Positions 1-8,739 of a stretch of DNA of 64,000 bases are shown in pieces (position 1 is the stretch's first letter; each line of letters begins with the position of its first letter). The stretch is from the NCBI RefSeq assembly GCF_002564105.1, contig NZ_PDBX01000001.1, positions 3,596,001-3,660,000 of the forward strand, read 5' to 3'. This DNA is from Collimonas sp. PA-H2 (GTDB lineage Bacteria > Pseudomonadota > Gammaproteobacteria > Burkholderiales > Burkholderiaceae_D). The translations under genes were made by a program, and so were the position numbers. The notes below the pieces were generated by a model, which made no database searches, was not told where the DNA came from, and saw only the letters and a list, made by a program, of their open reading frames with translations.

Positions 1-602
1 AAGCGGTCGTAGCGCTTGCGGTTATGGCCTTCTTCGTCGGTACGGTCGATCACCAGGCCGGCTTCGACCAGCGCCGTGACTTCATAATCGGGAAATACCT
101 GGCGCAAGCTGTCCCAGTTGTCGGGGGAATATCCCAGGCCGAATTTGGCCGCTACTTCACCGGTCAGGCCGCGCCTCTTCAGGTAGTCGACGGCATTCGG
201 CGCATTGCGCAGCTGCTGCCGGTAAAAATCGCAGGCAGAGCTCATGGCATCTGACAAGGCCAGGCTTTTTGCCTGGTATTCAGCCCGTTGTGCAGGCGGA
301 ATCTTGTCGTCGTTGTCCGGCACCACCATGCCTACGCCTTGCGCCAGGTCTTTCACTGCTTCGACAAAGCCTAGGCCGGAATATTCGATCAGAAAACCGA
401 TTGCCGTACCGTGGGCGCCGCAGCCAAAGCAGTGATAGAACTGCTTGGTAGGACTGACCGTAAAGCTGGGAGATTTTTCGTTGTGGAAAGGGCACAAGCC
501 CATCAGGTTGGCGCCGCCTTTTTTCAGCTGCACATACTTGCCCACCACGTCGACAATATCGACGCGGTTGAGCAGGTCCTGGATAAACGATTGCGGGATC
601 AC
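1..602 (-). CDS. dnaG: DNA primase DnaG (N-terminal part; cut by window edge)
   Basis: DNA primase makes the RNA primers for chromosome replication. Reading from a GTG start at 602-600, the protein begins VIPQSFIQDLLNRVDIVDVV and runs in frame to the window edge (about 200 residues visible). The N-terminal CHC2 zinc-binding domain is seen near residues 38-62 (CPFHNEKSPSF, then CFGCGAHG), which matches DnaG. The catalytic TOPRIM domain would lie beyond position 1. It follows yqeY on the same strand after about 44 bp, and rpsU lies upstream, as in the classic macromolecular synthesis operon; rpoD is expected next. The GTG start is chosen because it matches the usual DnaG N-terminus. Confidence 0.95.
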   Translation of the reverse strand, partial: MIPQSFIQDLLNRVDIVDVVGKYVQLKKGGANLMGLCPFHNEKSPSFTVSPTKQFYHCFGCGAHGTAIGFLIEYSGLGFVEAVKDLAQGVGMVVPDNDDKIPPAQRAEYQAKSLALSDAMSSACDFYRQQLRNAPNAVDYLKRRGLTGEVAAKFGLGYSPDNWDSLRQVFPDYEVTALVEAGLVIDRTDEEGHNRKRYDR

Positions 603-646
603 TTGGACTCGACGGCAGGCAGGGCTATGGCAGGAATATCAGGCGT

Positions 647-1096
647 TCAGGCTTGGCTGAGTGCGGCTTTTATCAGTGCCGAAACCGCTCCCATGTCGGC
701 GCGGCCGGCAAGTTTCGGTTTCACTATGGCCATGACCTTGCCCATGTCCTGCGGGCCGGCTGCGCCGCTGGCGCTGATGGCGGCGGCAACTTCAGCCTGG
801 ATTTCCGCTTCGGATAGACCAGCGGGCATATAGGTGGAAAGAATCGCCAGTTCAGCTTTTTCGATATCGGCCAGATCCTGGCGGCCGCCGGCTTCAAACT
901 GGCTGATCGAGTCCTTGCGCTGCTTGATCATTTTTTCGATGATCGCCAGCACATGGGTATCGCCCAGTTCGATACGCTCATCGACTTCTTTTTGCTTGAT
1001 GGCTGCGGTGATCAGGCGGATGGCGCCCAGCTTTGCAGTTTCCTTGGCGCGCATCGCGGCCTTCATGTCTTCGGTAATCTGTTCTTTCAAGCCCAT
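647..1096 (-). CDS. yqeY: GatB/YqeY domain protein
   Basis: A small helical protein of 149 residues, related to the C-terminal tail domain of GatB, the tRNA-dependent amidotransferase subunit. Its own role is unclear, although it may act in tRNA or amino-acid metabolism. The N-terminus (MGLKEQITEDMKAAMRAKE) and the C-terminal PKLAGRADMGAVSALIK stretch are typical of the family. The ATG at 1096 is chosen because GGAG sits six bases upstream; an in-frame start four codons earlier lacks this. It lies between rpsU and dnaG on the same strand. Pairing with dnaG is common in Burkholderiales. Confidence 0.93.
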   Translation of the reverse strand: MGLKEQITEDMKAAMRAKETAKLGAIRLITAAIKQKEVDERIELGDTHVLAIIEKMIKQRKDSISQFEAGGRQDLADIEKAELAILSTYMPAGLSEAEIQAEVAAAISASGAAGPQDMGKVMAIVKPKLAGRADMGAVSALIKAALSQA

Positions 1097-1219
1097 GCAG
1101 TTCTCCATTCGGTGGTGTTTTCCATTGTAGACGGGAAAAACAAAATTGCTGGATTGTTATGCCGGTTGCGCGGCGCAATGCTATCGTTATTGCTGCCATT
1201 CACGAAGTGGAAAACGGCA

Positions 1220-1252
1220 AAACCCGCTGCGGAGCAACACCGGAGCGGGTTT
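1220..1252 (-). terminator. Hairpin terminator or attenuator after rpsU
   Basis: On the minus strand a 9-bp stem (AAACCCGCT pairing with AGCGGGTTT) encloses a 15-base loop and is followed by a T-rich tract. It lies about 50 bases after the rpsU stop and before yqeY. It probably trims most rpsU transcription before yqeY-dnaG, matching the higher demand for S21. Confidence 0.65.
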
Positions 1253-1304
1253 GTAACGCAATTCAATCAACCGCGCTGAGTGCGGTGAAGAATTAATGCA
1301 AATA

Positions 1305-1517
1305 TTAGTACAGTTTCTTCGGCAATTGCTGGCTACGAATGCGCTTGTAATGACGTTTCACAGCAGCTGCCAGCTTGCGCTTGCGCTCAGCTGTTGGCTT
1401 TTCGTAAAATTCACGTGCACGCAACTCAGTCAGCAGACCTGTTTTTTCAATAGTGCGCTTGAAGCGACGCATCGCAACTTCGAAGGGCTCATTTTCTTTA
1501 AGACGAATTGTGGTCAT
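1305..1517 (-). CDS. rpsU: 30S ribosomal protein S21
   Basis: S21 is a small, very basic protein of the 30S subunit near the 3' end of 16S rRNA, important for initiation. The 70-residue protein has the family layout: [20 protein letters not shown] at the start, then a basic stretch ([16 protein letters not shown]), ending KKLY. Length and sequence fit the betaproteobacterial family closely. It is the first gene of the rpsU-yqeY-dnaG operon. An AT-rich upstream stretch (1518-1635) probably holds its promoter. Confidence 0.97.
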   Translation of the reverse strand: MTTIRLKENEPFEVAMRRFKRTIEKTGLLTELRAREFYEKPTAERKRKLAAAVKRHYKRIRSQQLPKKLY

Positions 1518-1635
1518 GTAAATTCAAACCAAGTTTGTGTAGGGAAGAGCGAGATTATAGCCGGGAAAACGAATAAATGGAAGTGTTATCCCCGCCTGTC
1601 TGCATATTGCCGTTTATTTGCAACAGCAGTCCTGT

Positions 1636-2514
1636 TTAGCGTGATGTCTTGGGGCGATTGCGATCCAGAAACACAGCCAGTACGACCCCGATAAGTGCTC
1701 CGAGTATCAAGCCGATGACGAGAAATATCGACAATTTCGGGGAGGCGGGGCCTGCGGGAGCGTAAATGGCATCGACGACCATGGTTGGGAAAGTGTTGGT
1801 TTTTGTATGCAGATCTACCAATGCCGCGCGTTCGACTGTCAGACCGCGAATTAGCTCATCTTGCTTGGATGCAATGTTGCTTGCGAGGACGCTTGGTTCG
1901 AATTTAATCCCATTACCTGAAGCAGAGGCACTTTTCAGAGTGGCCTCAACGCGTACTTTTTCTGCTTCGGCTTCCGTCATCTGGCGGCTATTGACGGCAA
2001 GTCTGTCGTCGAGATTTTTAATGAGCGGCGCCAGGCGGTCGTCATGCATTTTAATCAAAGCAAGTATTGCTGCGTTCAAGTAGTTTTTCGCGTTTTCCTG
2101 GGAAAAGGCTGTAACTGTAACGTCCACAAAATTGGTGTTTTTTCCGGGTGTCGCTTTAAGCGTTTTGCGCAGGAGGCGCGTGCGGCTATCTGTGGACTCA
2201 TCCAGCGGCAGACCTGCCGAGACCAGAGCCTGATCTTGCAACTGGCGCTGATTAAAGCGTTCTGCTGCTTGTGCTGTCGATTCGATCAAAGTGGTTGGGT
2301 TAACTGGCAGTTGACCAATTTGTAGGGTTGCCGAGGCTTTCCATTGTGGGGGGGTTATGCTCCAGAGTCCGCATGCCGCGGCGATCGCAACGACAATGCA
2401 TACCAATAGCAGTACCCAACGCCGTTTGATACTGGTCCATATTGCGCTGAGCTCAATCAGCTCAGCGTCTTCGATTTGGCCGGAATTGTTGTTGTTTGAG
2501 AAATTATTTGGCAT
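1636..2514 (-). CDS. Wzz-type chain-length determinant protein
   Basis: A polysaccharide co-polymerase of the Wzz family, which sets the chain length of O-antigen or related surface glycans at the inner membrane. It has 292 residues. A membrane helix at about 33-53 is followed by a proline-containing segment (SITPPQWKASATLQIG) typical of Wzz, then a periplasmic coiled-coil region, then a second helix at about 263-285 and a short basic tail. It stands alone here, but the LPS genes at 19-26 kb are a plausible functional partner. A Wzc-like kinase domain is absent. The N-terminus is Asn-rich. Confidence 0.8.
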   Translation of the reverse strand: MPNNFSNNNNSGQIEDAELIELSAIWTSIKRRWVLLLVCIVVAIAAACGLWSITPPQWKASATLQIGQLPVNPTTLIESTAQAAERFNQRQLQDQALVSAGLPLDESTDSRTRLLRKTLKATPGKNTNFVDVTVTAFSQENAKNYLNAAILALIKMHDDRLAPLIKNLDDRLAVNSRQMTEAEAEKVRVEATLKSASASGNGIKFEPSVLASNIASKQDELIRGLTVERAALVDLHTKTNTFPTMVVDAIYAPAGPASPKLSIFLVIGLILGALIGVVLAVFLDRNRPKTSR

Positions 2515-2615
2515 GGGAGTAGATTATTGAATCAGTATGGTGAATTTTATTATTGTTATTAATTATTAGATATTATCTTACAGTAACAAAAATTCAATGG
2601 ACAGTAGTTCTGAAT

Positions 2616-3812
2616 TTAAATTGCAAGCCCCGCCGCAGTGGCAGATGCCCAGGCCCATTGAAAGTTATAACCGCCGAGCCAGCCGGTGACATCGACCGCT
2701 TCACCGACAAAATACAAGCCCGCTATTTGATTGGACATCATGCTCTGCTGGGATAGTTCCCGGGTGTCGATGCCGCCGAGAGTAACTTCCGCCTTGCGGT
2801 AGCCTTCGGAGCCGCTCGGCTGGATAGCCCAGCGGTTGATGGCTTCTCCCAAATCCCGCAACAGGCGGTCGGGAGTGTCGGCCAGGCGGGCCGCCGGGTC
2901 AAGTTTATTTGCTTCGATGATGCCTTGTGCAAGCCGCGTTGGCAGCCATTGCGCGAAGACATTTCCCAGATTTTTTTTAATCGAGGATTTTCCTTCTGTT
3001 AGTAATTTGGAAACATCAACTTCCGGTAAAAGATTGAGTAGCAGTGGCGTCCCGCTCTTCCAGAAGCTGGAGATTTGCAGGATCGCCGGACCGGAAAGGC
3101 CGCGGTGGGTAAACAGCAGGTCTTCCTTGAATTCGCCTCGGCTCTTTTTATCGCCGGCGGCGACCTCAACCGGCAGCGCAATCCCGGCCAGCGGCAGAAA
3201 CGGTTGCCATGCGGCGGAATCGAAGGTCAGAGGCACCAGTCCGGGTTGTGTTTCAACCACGCGCAGATCGAATTGGCGGGCGATGCGATAGGCAAAATCG
3301 GTGGCGCCAATCTTTGGGATGGACAAGCCGCCGGTAGCGATGACGACATTGCTTGCAAGTATCTCTCCCGCACTGCTGTCGATCCGGAACAGCTCGCCGT
3401 TCTTGCCGATATTGGCGACGCTGCAAGGCATGCGCCAGCTGACGTTGCCCAGGTCGCACTCGGCTTTGAGCATGGCGATGATTTGTTCAGAGGAGTCATC
3501 GCAAAACAGTTGTCCTTTGTGCTTTTCGTGATAGCCGATCCGATAGCGCTTGACCAGGCTGATGAAGTCTTGCGGGGTATAGCGCGAGAGGGCGCTTTTG
3601 CAAAAATGCGGATTTTGCGACAAGAAATTCTGCGGTCCTGCATTGATATTGGTGAAATTGCAGCGGCCGCCGCCCGAGATGCGGATTTTTTCCGCCAGCT
3701 TGGCGGCGTGATCAATCACAACAACCTTTTTCCCACGCTGTCCGGCGATCGCGGCGCACATCATGCCCGCTGCGCCGGCGCCGATTACGGCGACATCAAA
3801 TTGTTTTTGCAT
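2616..3812 (-). CDS. NAD(P)/FAD-dependent oxidoreductase (HI0933/BaiN family)
   Basis: A predicted flavoprotein reductase of 398 residues. The N-terminal Rossmann motif (VIGAGAAGMMCAAIAGQRGK) binds FAD. The GGGRCNFTN motif near residue 46 marks the HI0933/BaiN family, and the C-terminal GLYFVGEAVDVTGWLGGYN closes the FAD site. The physiological substrate is unknown for most members, and flavin-linked reduction is inferred. It is flanked by same-strand genes but separated from ybdK by about 36 bp. The ATG at 3812 directly precedes the Rossmann fold, so no start ambiguity arises. Confidence 0.9.
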   Translation of the reverse strand: MQKQFDVAVIGAGAAGMMCAAIAGQRGKKVVVIDHAAKLAEKIRISGGGRCNFTNINAGPQNFLSQNPHFCKSALSRYTPQDFISLVKRYRIGYHEKHKGQLFCDDSSEQIIAMLKAECDLGNVSWRMPCSVANIGKNGELFRIDSSAGEILASNVVIATGGLSIPKIGATDFAYRIARQFDLRVVETQPGLVPLTFDSAAWQPFLPLAGIALPVEVAAGDKKSRGEFKEDLLFTHRGLSGPAILQISSFWKSGTPLLLNLLPEVDVSKLLTEGKSSIKKNLGNVFAQWLPTRLAQGIIEANKLDPAARLADTPDRLLRDLGEAINRWAIQPSGSEGYRKAEVTLGGIDTRELSQQSMMSNQIAGLYFVGEAVDVTGWLGGYNFQWAWASATAAGLAI

Positions 3813-3848
3813 CGATCTTAATTAAGTATTTATTATTATTTATTGGTG

Positions 3849-5048
3849 TTATTGGTAGTACGGTGGAGGCTCCTGCCCCATCCAAAGCTCAGACGACAAA
3901 CGCATCATGTCATTCAGCGAACCGCGCTGGGCAAATGTCTGCCGCAGCCAGCCAGCGTCGCTCAGGCGCCCCTCCGCCATATGACGCAGACGATTCAGGG
4001 TCAGTTGTTCCGCGTCGTTCTGAGTATACCGCTGTAAGTCTTGCAGATGGCCCAGAAGATGTTCGTAGATCGGCAGTTTGGATGAGTCGGCCGGGTTGTT
4101 GCTGTGTATGGCCATAGAGCCGGCAAGGCCGTAGCGGCTGGCTTCGAAACGGTTGTATTGATACAACAGGTAGAAGTCGTTGGTGATCACGAACGGCCGT
4201 TCGGTCAGGATCCAGCGCGCCAGCAATTGCGCATAACAGCCCAGGTGCGCCGCGTGCTCAATCGTCAAGGGGGTGTCGCACACCCGTATTTCAACCGTGC
4301 CGTATTCCGGTTTAGGGCGGATATCCCAGTAAAAATCCTTCATGCTGCCGATGATGCCGACGCGTAGCAATTCGTCATAGTAAGACTCGAAATCGGACCA
4401 GCGGGTGAGCGTCGGCGCCGTGCCCGACAGGGGGAAGGCGCGCACCACGTTGCTGCGCGAGGATTCGAACTGAGTATCCGCACCCTGGTAAAACGGCGAG
4501 GCGGCCGAGAGTGCGATGAAGTGCGGCACAAAGCGCGAAAACGCGTGGGTCAGATACAGCGCGTCATCGCCGTTCGGCACACCGACATGGATGTGCTGGC
4601 CAAACACAGTGAATGTCTTGGCCAGGTAGCCGTATTTTTCGTGCAGGTGATGGAAGCGTTCGCTCGGGGTAATCCGCTGTTCGTTCCAGTGCTGGAAAGG
4701 ATGCGCGCCGCCGCCGGAGACGTCGATGTTCAGATATTGCGCACCGCGGTTCAAGGCTGCGCGCAAACCTTTCAGTTCCTCGATCAGATGGTCTACCCGC
4801 GTATGCACATCGGAATTCAGTTCGATCATGCCCTGGGTCATTTCCAGCTTGATCTGCTTTTGCAGATCGCGCGGTTCGATCCAGGTCAGCAGATCGACGG
4901 CGTCGCTGGCGAGATTGTAGTTGCGACGATTCACCAGCTGCAGTTCCAGCTCGATCCCCATCGTAAATGGCGTGGAACTGGTGAAGGGCAGAATCTCGGC
5001 TGGCGTCTGTTCCGCGTTGGCAGCGCCGCCTTGTGTATTGTCGGTCAT
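3849..5048 (-). CDS. ybdK: YbdK-family carboxylate-amine ligase (weak glutamate-cysteine ligase)
   Basis: An ATP-dependent carboxylate-amine ligase of the GCS2 family, related to glutamate-cysteine ligase type 2, with 399 residues. The TMGIELELQLVN motif near the N-terminus is the family signature. HIHVGVPNGDDAL and RPKPEYGTVEIRVCDTP are further GCS2 blocks around the metal/ATP site. YbdK proteins have only weak GCL activity and the true substrate is uncertain. An earlier ATG (5063) overlaps the antiporter stop as ATGA. I prefer 5048 because AAGGTGA sits just upstream. Translational coupling to the antiporter suggests a shared operon. Confidence 0.88.
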   Translation of the reverse strand: MTDNTQGGAANAEQTPAEILPFTSSTPFTMGIELELQLVNRRNYNLASDAVDLLTWIEPRDLQKQIKLEMTQGMIELNSDVHTRVDHLIEELKGLRAALNRGAQYLNIDVSGGGAHPFQHWNEQRITPSERFHHLHEKYGYLAKTFTVFGQHIHVGVPNGDDALYLTHAFSRFVPHFIALSAASPFYQGADTQFESSRSNVVRAFPLSGTAPTLTRWSDFESYYDELLRVGIIGSMKDFYWDIRPKPEYGTVEIRVCDTPLTIEHAAHLGCYAQLLARWILTERPFVITNDFYLLYQYNRFEASRYGLAGSMAIHSNNPADSSKLPIYEHLLGHLQDLQRYTQNDAEQLTLNRLRHMAEGRLSDAGWLRQTFAQRGSLNDMMRLSSELWMGQEPPPYYQ

Positions 5049-5059
5049 GGGTTCACCTT

Positions 5060-6268
5060 TCATTCGCGTCCGCTTTCACCCGACTTGATCAAGGCAAACT
5101 GGGTGGCGATCGGCCCCAGCAGCTCCAGGACGATCAGGCAGCCGGCCAGCAAGGGCAAGACGTCGGCAGTGGTGTTGGGGTAGAGGTAAGCGGTGGTTTG
5201 CATCAGCCCGAGGCCGGCTTCGGTCATGGGTAGCGTGCCCAGTGTGATGAGCGCCGCCTGCTTCCATTTCATCTTGGCGAAATGCGCAAACGTGAATACG
5301 CCGCAAGCCATGGCGATGAAACGCGCAGCGATCAGCACGGCCACCGAGGCGCCCACCATTGACAGTTCCGACAGACGGATCGAAGCGCCGATCGTGACAA
5401 ACAGCATGACGATGAACAATTCGTTGGCGACCCCGAATTCAAGCTCCATCAAGTCGTACTGGTGATCCAGGTTCTTCGACATGATGGCGAAGATCAGCAT
5501 GGTCAGCAATATCGGCAGCTGCAGCGCGTGGGCGGCGCCGATCGCCAGCGTGATGACCGCGATCACCAGCACGAACTGCCGGCTCGGCTGGCGGCCCAGC
5601 AAGCGCGCCAGCGGAATCATCAGGCGATAAGTCAGGTAAGCCAGCACCAGGGAGCCGCACAGCGAATACATGGTATGCGCCAGCAAAGTGCCGAAGGGGG
5701 TGGCGCTTTCGTGCGCTACCACAGGCAGCAATGCATAAGCGGCCAGCAGGGCCACAAAATTATTCAGCGCGGTCATGGCGGCCAGGCGGCGCGTCACCTG
5801 GCCCTCAGCCTTGAGATCGCGCACCACCACCATCACTACCGCCGGCGCGGTGGCGATGGCCAGCACGCCGCCCAGCAGAGCCAGCACGCGCGAGGTGCCA
5901 AACCAGATCAGGGCGCCGCTGACGAAAGCGAAGCACAGCAGGGCGCTCAGCATGACTGTCGCCAGCAGCCATTTTTCGCGGCGCAGCCAGCCGATGTCGA
6001 CATAGCGTCCAAGCTGGTAGACGACTAGCGCCATCGCCACGTCGGCAAAAATGTTGGCCAGCTTCAGCACGTCGCCGGACAGCAGGTTGAAGCCGCCGAC
6101 GCCGAGCAGGAAGCCGACGATCAGGTAGCCGGTAATACGTGGAAACCAGGGGTTCTTCGTGACGATATAGCCGCCCACTAGCCCGGACAGCAGCAAGCTA
6201 CCGAACAATAACAGCGCATTCCATTGAATGGGCTGTGCTAGCGCAAAGGGCGGAAGAGTCCAATCCAT
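5060..6268 (-). CDS. CPA2-type cation:proton antiporter
   Basis: An inner-membrane Na+ or K+/H+ antiporter of 402 residues with about 12 hydrophobic segments. It has the Kef/CPA2 layout, including GYLIVGFLLGVGGFNLLSGDV near the N-terminus and TAPAVVMVVVRDLKAEG in the middle, where charged residues lie inside the membrane domain. No C-terminal RCK/TrkA-N domain is present, so regulation differs from KefB/C. The final residues overlap the start region of ybdK. A glutathione-related ligase next to a Kef-like transporter is suggestive, because KefB/C are glutathione-gated; this link is inference. Confidence 0.85.
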   Translation of the reverse strand: MDWTLPPFALAQPIQWNALLLFGSLLLSGLVGGYIVTKNPWFPRITGYLIVGFLLGVGGFNLLSGDVLKLANIFADVAMALVVYQLGRYVDIGWLRREKWLLATVMLSALLCFAFVSGALIWFGTSRVLALLGGVLAIATAPAVVMVVVRDLKAEGQVTRRLAAMTALNNFVALLAAYALLPVVAHESATPFGTLLAHTMYSLCGSLVLAYLTYRLMIPLARLLGRQPSRQFVLVIAVITLAIGAAHALQLPILLTMLIFAIMSKNLDHQYDLMELEFGVANELFIVMLFVTIGASIRLSELSMVGASVAVLIAARFIAMACGVFTFAHFAKMKWKQAALITLGTLPMTEAGLGLMQTTAYLYPNTTADVLPLLAGCLIVLELLGPIATQFALIKSGESGRE

Positions 6269-6594
6269 GGATCCTCCAGAAAGTTAGTCTTGCAGCGTCA
6301 ATACTACGCTGGACAAGATGCCATATGGGCAGATGAATGGGGGTTGCTGAATTGCATGTCTTGCGTCTTCGTGCGTCCTATTACGCGCGCTCTCCTTGTC
6401 TTGATTATATTGGCATTGCGCGATTCCACCTGTTTAAGGCATTGCCTTAGAAATTCCTGTTGTGATAATTCTCAACGGAAATTTTTATCATCTCGACTGC
6501 CAGATAGTACATGCATCCGTCCTGGTGTCGCGATTCAGTGTGGTTTGTTCTTTTGTGCAAAAATTAGTTCCCTTGGGAAATTGAACCTGTTTCC
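6269..6594. other. Intergenic region upstream of the antiporter, with two dyads
   Basis: A 326-bp AT-richer gap between ybiB and the antiporter, both minus strand. No convincing gene was seen. It contains a perfect 15-base dyad, TAAGGCA-T-TGCCTTA, at 6435-6449, and a second inverted pair, TGATAA/TTATCA, at 6463-6490. The most likely content is the promoter and operator of the antiporter-ybdK operon. No named regulator can be assigned. Confidence 0.4.
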
Positions 6595-7620
6595 TCAGGT
6601 GTCTTTCTTTCCCTTTTTGTCGAAACTTGCCGAGTCGCCTCGCATGTATAGATTGCGGCAAGCCATCAGGCATTGTTCAACCTGTGCCGCAATCGCCTTA
6701 GGAATCAGCTCCGGCTGCAGCAATGCCTGCTGTATCCAGCTGGCGGTGCTGAGCGCGTCGCGTTGTGCGGGAAGAGCCGGGATTTCGTTTGCGATTTCCT
6801 GCTTTTCCACCAGCGTGGTCTGCGTCGCAGCATGAAACCAGTCGATTTTTTGCGCTTTCCTGGCGTTCGCTACCGTTTCGCCCTCCGTGCCGCGCATCAA
6901 AAACACGTCCCCCCGCTCAGCCGCCGCGGTAGTCATGAAGTATGAGGTAAGCATGGTCAGGTATTCCGGATGGGTATACGAACTGAGGCGCAGAGCGGGA
7001 ACCACAAACGGTTGCATGATCTTGACCAGAGTATGGGTCGAGTTGCGGACTCCCAGAACCCCGCGCATGGCCAACAGGCGCGCCATCTTTGGCGCCAGCG
7101 CGTCGATAGTCATGAAGGCAGGCAAACGTTGTGCAAAACACGCTTGCGCTTGGCCCATGCTGCTGCAAAGCGGCTGGCCCAGCGCCTGGAAAATTTCCGC
7201 GCTGGTGACGCGTCCCGGATCGGTCGGCACGCCATGCATCAGCACCGGTACGCCTTCCCGCGCCAGCAACAGCGCCAGCAAAGGCGTCAGGTTGGCCATA
7301 TGGCGGGCGCCGTTATAGCTCGGGATGACCAGCGGCGCATAATGCCGCCCCGCGCCTGGCAGCTCGGGCAGCGCTATCCGCGTAAACGAGGCTTCGGCCG
7401 CCTCCAGGAAGCCGGCGATTTCTTCTACCGATTCCCCTTTGATGCGCATCGCCAGCAAAATCCCCCCCAGCTCCAGATCGGAGACCCGGCCGTCCAGCAT
7501 GGCCGCATACAGGTCATGCGCGTCGTGGCGCGCCAGGCTGCGCGCGCCATCCTTGCCGCGCCCGATTTCCTTGATGAAGCGGGCGGCGGCGAACGGTTCG
7601 ACTGTGGCAATATTTGTCAT
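6595..7620 (-). CDS. ybiB: YbiB/TrpD2-type nucleic-acid-binding protein
   Basis: A 341-residue protein with the fold of anthranilate phosphoribosyltransferase (TrpD). The N-terminal helical part (RHDAHDLYAAMLDGRVSDLE) and the later VIPSYNGARHMANLTPLLALL segment resemble TrpD. The TrpD phosphoribosyl-diphosphate loop is replaced here, which places it in the YbiB/TrpD2 group. E. coli YbiB binds nucleic acids without sequence specificity and is under LexA control; that is family knowledge and was not checked here. It stands alone, with no trp genes nearby, which supports YbiB over TrpD. The C-terminus is basic (FDKKGKKDT). Confidence 0.82.
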   Translation of the reverse strand: MTNIATVEPFAAARFIKEIGRGKDGARSLARHDAHDLYAAMLDGRVSDLELGGILLAMRIKGESVEEIAGFLEAAEASFTRIALPELPGAGRHYAPLVIPSYNGARHMANLTPLLALLLAREGVPVLMHGVPTDPGRVTSAEIFQALGQPLCSSMGQAQACFAQRLPAFMTIDALAPKMARLLAMRGVLGVRNSTHTLVKIMQPFVVPALRLSSYTHPEYLTMLTSYFMTTAAAERGDVFLMRGTEGETVANARKAQKIDWFHAATQTTLVEKQEIANEIPALPAQRDALSTASWIQQALLQPELIPKAIAAQVEQCLMACRNLYMRGDSASFDKKGKKDT

Positions 7621-7795
7621 GGATGGGAAGGCAATGTGATTAGTCGTGTTTGAGCAGAGCGGGATATTGCTAAGGATTTTACTTTACCCGCCGGAATAGA
7701 GGTCCATCGGGTAGAATCGTCGCTCAAAACTGTTCTTTGTCTCTGGCGCGCATCCTGTGCGCTGCTCTTGTGCAGTATCTCTTAACCGGGTTTAT

Positions 7796-8362
7796 ATGGC
7801 ATTCGATCCTCGCCAGCTTGAAATATTGCGGCCACAGCTAGTGCGCTTCGCTGCGCTGCAGTTGCGCAACGAGGCCCTGGCCGAAGATGCCGTGTCGGAA
7901 ACGATGCTGGCGGTGCTGGAGCATCCCGACCGTTTCCAGGAACAGTCTTCGTTCAAGACCTATGTCATCGGTATCCTCAAGCACAAACTGCTGGACCAGC
8001 TGCGGCGCGGCAAGCGCGAGGTGCAACTGAGCAGCGACGAAGACGGCGACCGCAGCGACGCCGACATGATGGATGCCCTGTTCACGCCGACCGGGCATGC
8101 GCTGGAGGCCGCGCCTAGCTGGGGCAATCCGGACGAGACTCTGGAGCGCAAGGAGTTTTTCGATATCTTGCAGTTATGCATAGACAAGCTGCCCGCCAAG
8201 ACCGGACGCATTTTCATGATGCGGGAATGGCTGGAACTGGATACCGATGCGATATGCAAGGAGCTCGACATCACAGCCGCAAATGCGTGGGTGCTGCTGC
8301 ACCGGGCGCGCATCCGGCTCAAGGAGTGCCTGCAATTGACCTGGTTCGGCGCCCAGGCTTGA
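7796..8362 (+). CDS. ECF-type RNA polymerase sigma factor
   Basis: A 188-residue alternative sigma factor. Region 2 is seen at about 10-75 (LRNEALAEDAVSETMLAVLEHP, then FKTYVIGILKHKLLDQLRR, which contacts the -10 element). Region 4 is at about 125-180 (LPAKTGRIFMMREWLELDTDAICKELDIT with a helix-turn-helix). The linker is acidic and longer than usual (about residues 82-120). The ATG at 7796 is preferred over an earlier in-frame start because conserved sequence begins there. The next gene encodes a small zinc-finger protein, so the pair forms a sigma/anti-sigma unit. Target promoters are unknown. Confidence 0.87.
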   Translation: MAFDPRQLEILRPQLVRFAALQLRNEALAEDAVSETMLAVLEHPDRFQEQSSFKTYVIGILKHKLLDQLRRGKREVQLSSDEDGDRSDADMMDALFTPTGHALEAAPSWGNPDETLERKEFFDILQLCIDKLPAKTGRIFMMREWLELDTDAICKELDITAANAWVLLHRARIRLKECLQLTWFGAQA

Positions 8363-8476
8363 AGCGCGGGTTTCTTGCAAAATCCAAGGAAGCATCCATA
8401 TTAATTGTAAGTATTTGATACATGGCGCGACCAATCAATGTTGAAGCAATGCTTGCCTAGCCTTTAATTTACTTTT

Positions 8477-8668
8477 ATGCCCTATAAACGCCTGATTCCT
8501 CATTGTAGAGACACCCAGCTACTCCTGTCGCAGGCGCAGGATAGCAAGCTGCCGCCGTTAACCAGGGCGCGGGTGCGCATCCATTTGTGGACATGTACTG
8601 CCTGCACCAGGTTTTCGCAGCAGCTCGCCTTCATGCGGCAGGCAATGCAGCAGCTTGGCAAGGATTAA
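8477..8668 (+). CDS. Small zf-HC2 anti-sigma-like protein
   Basis: A 63-residue protein with the HxxxCxxC zinc motif (HLWTCTACTRF, about residues 37-47) of the zf-HC2/ZAS anti-sigma family. There is no transmembrane segment, so it would act in the cytoplasm. It lies 114 bp after the sigma-factor gene on the same strand, the usual place for its regulator. Zinc-binding anti-sigma domains bind the cognate sigma factor and often respond to redox change; that this one does so is inference. Confidence 0.8.
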   Translation: MPYKRLIPHCRDTQLLLSQAQDSKLPPLTRARVRIHLWTCTACTRFSQQLAFMRQAMQQLGKD

Positions 8669-8739
8669 TCGCGCCGGCGTAGAGTAGCGGCGACGCTTTC
8701 CTTTACAATGCTGGATTGCATACAAAAATTGTCCCACCC

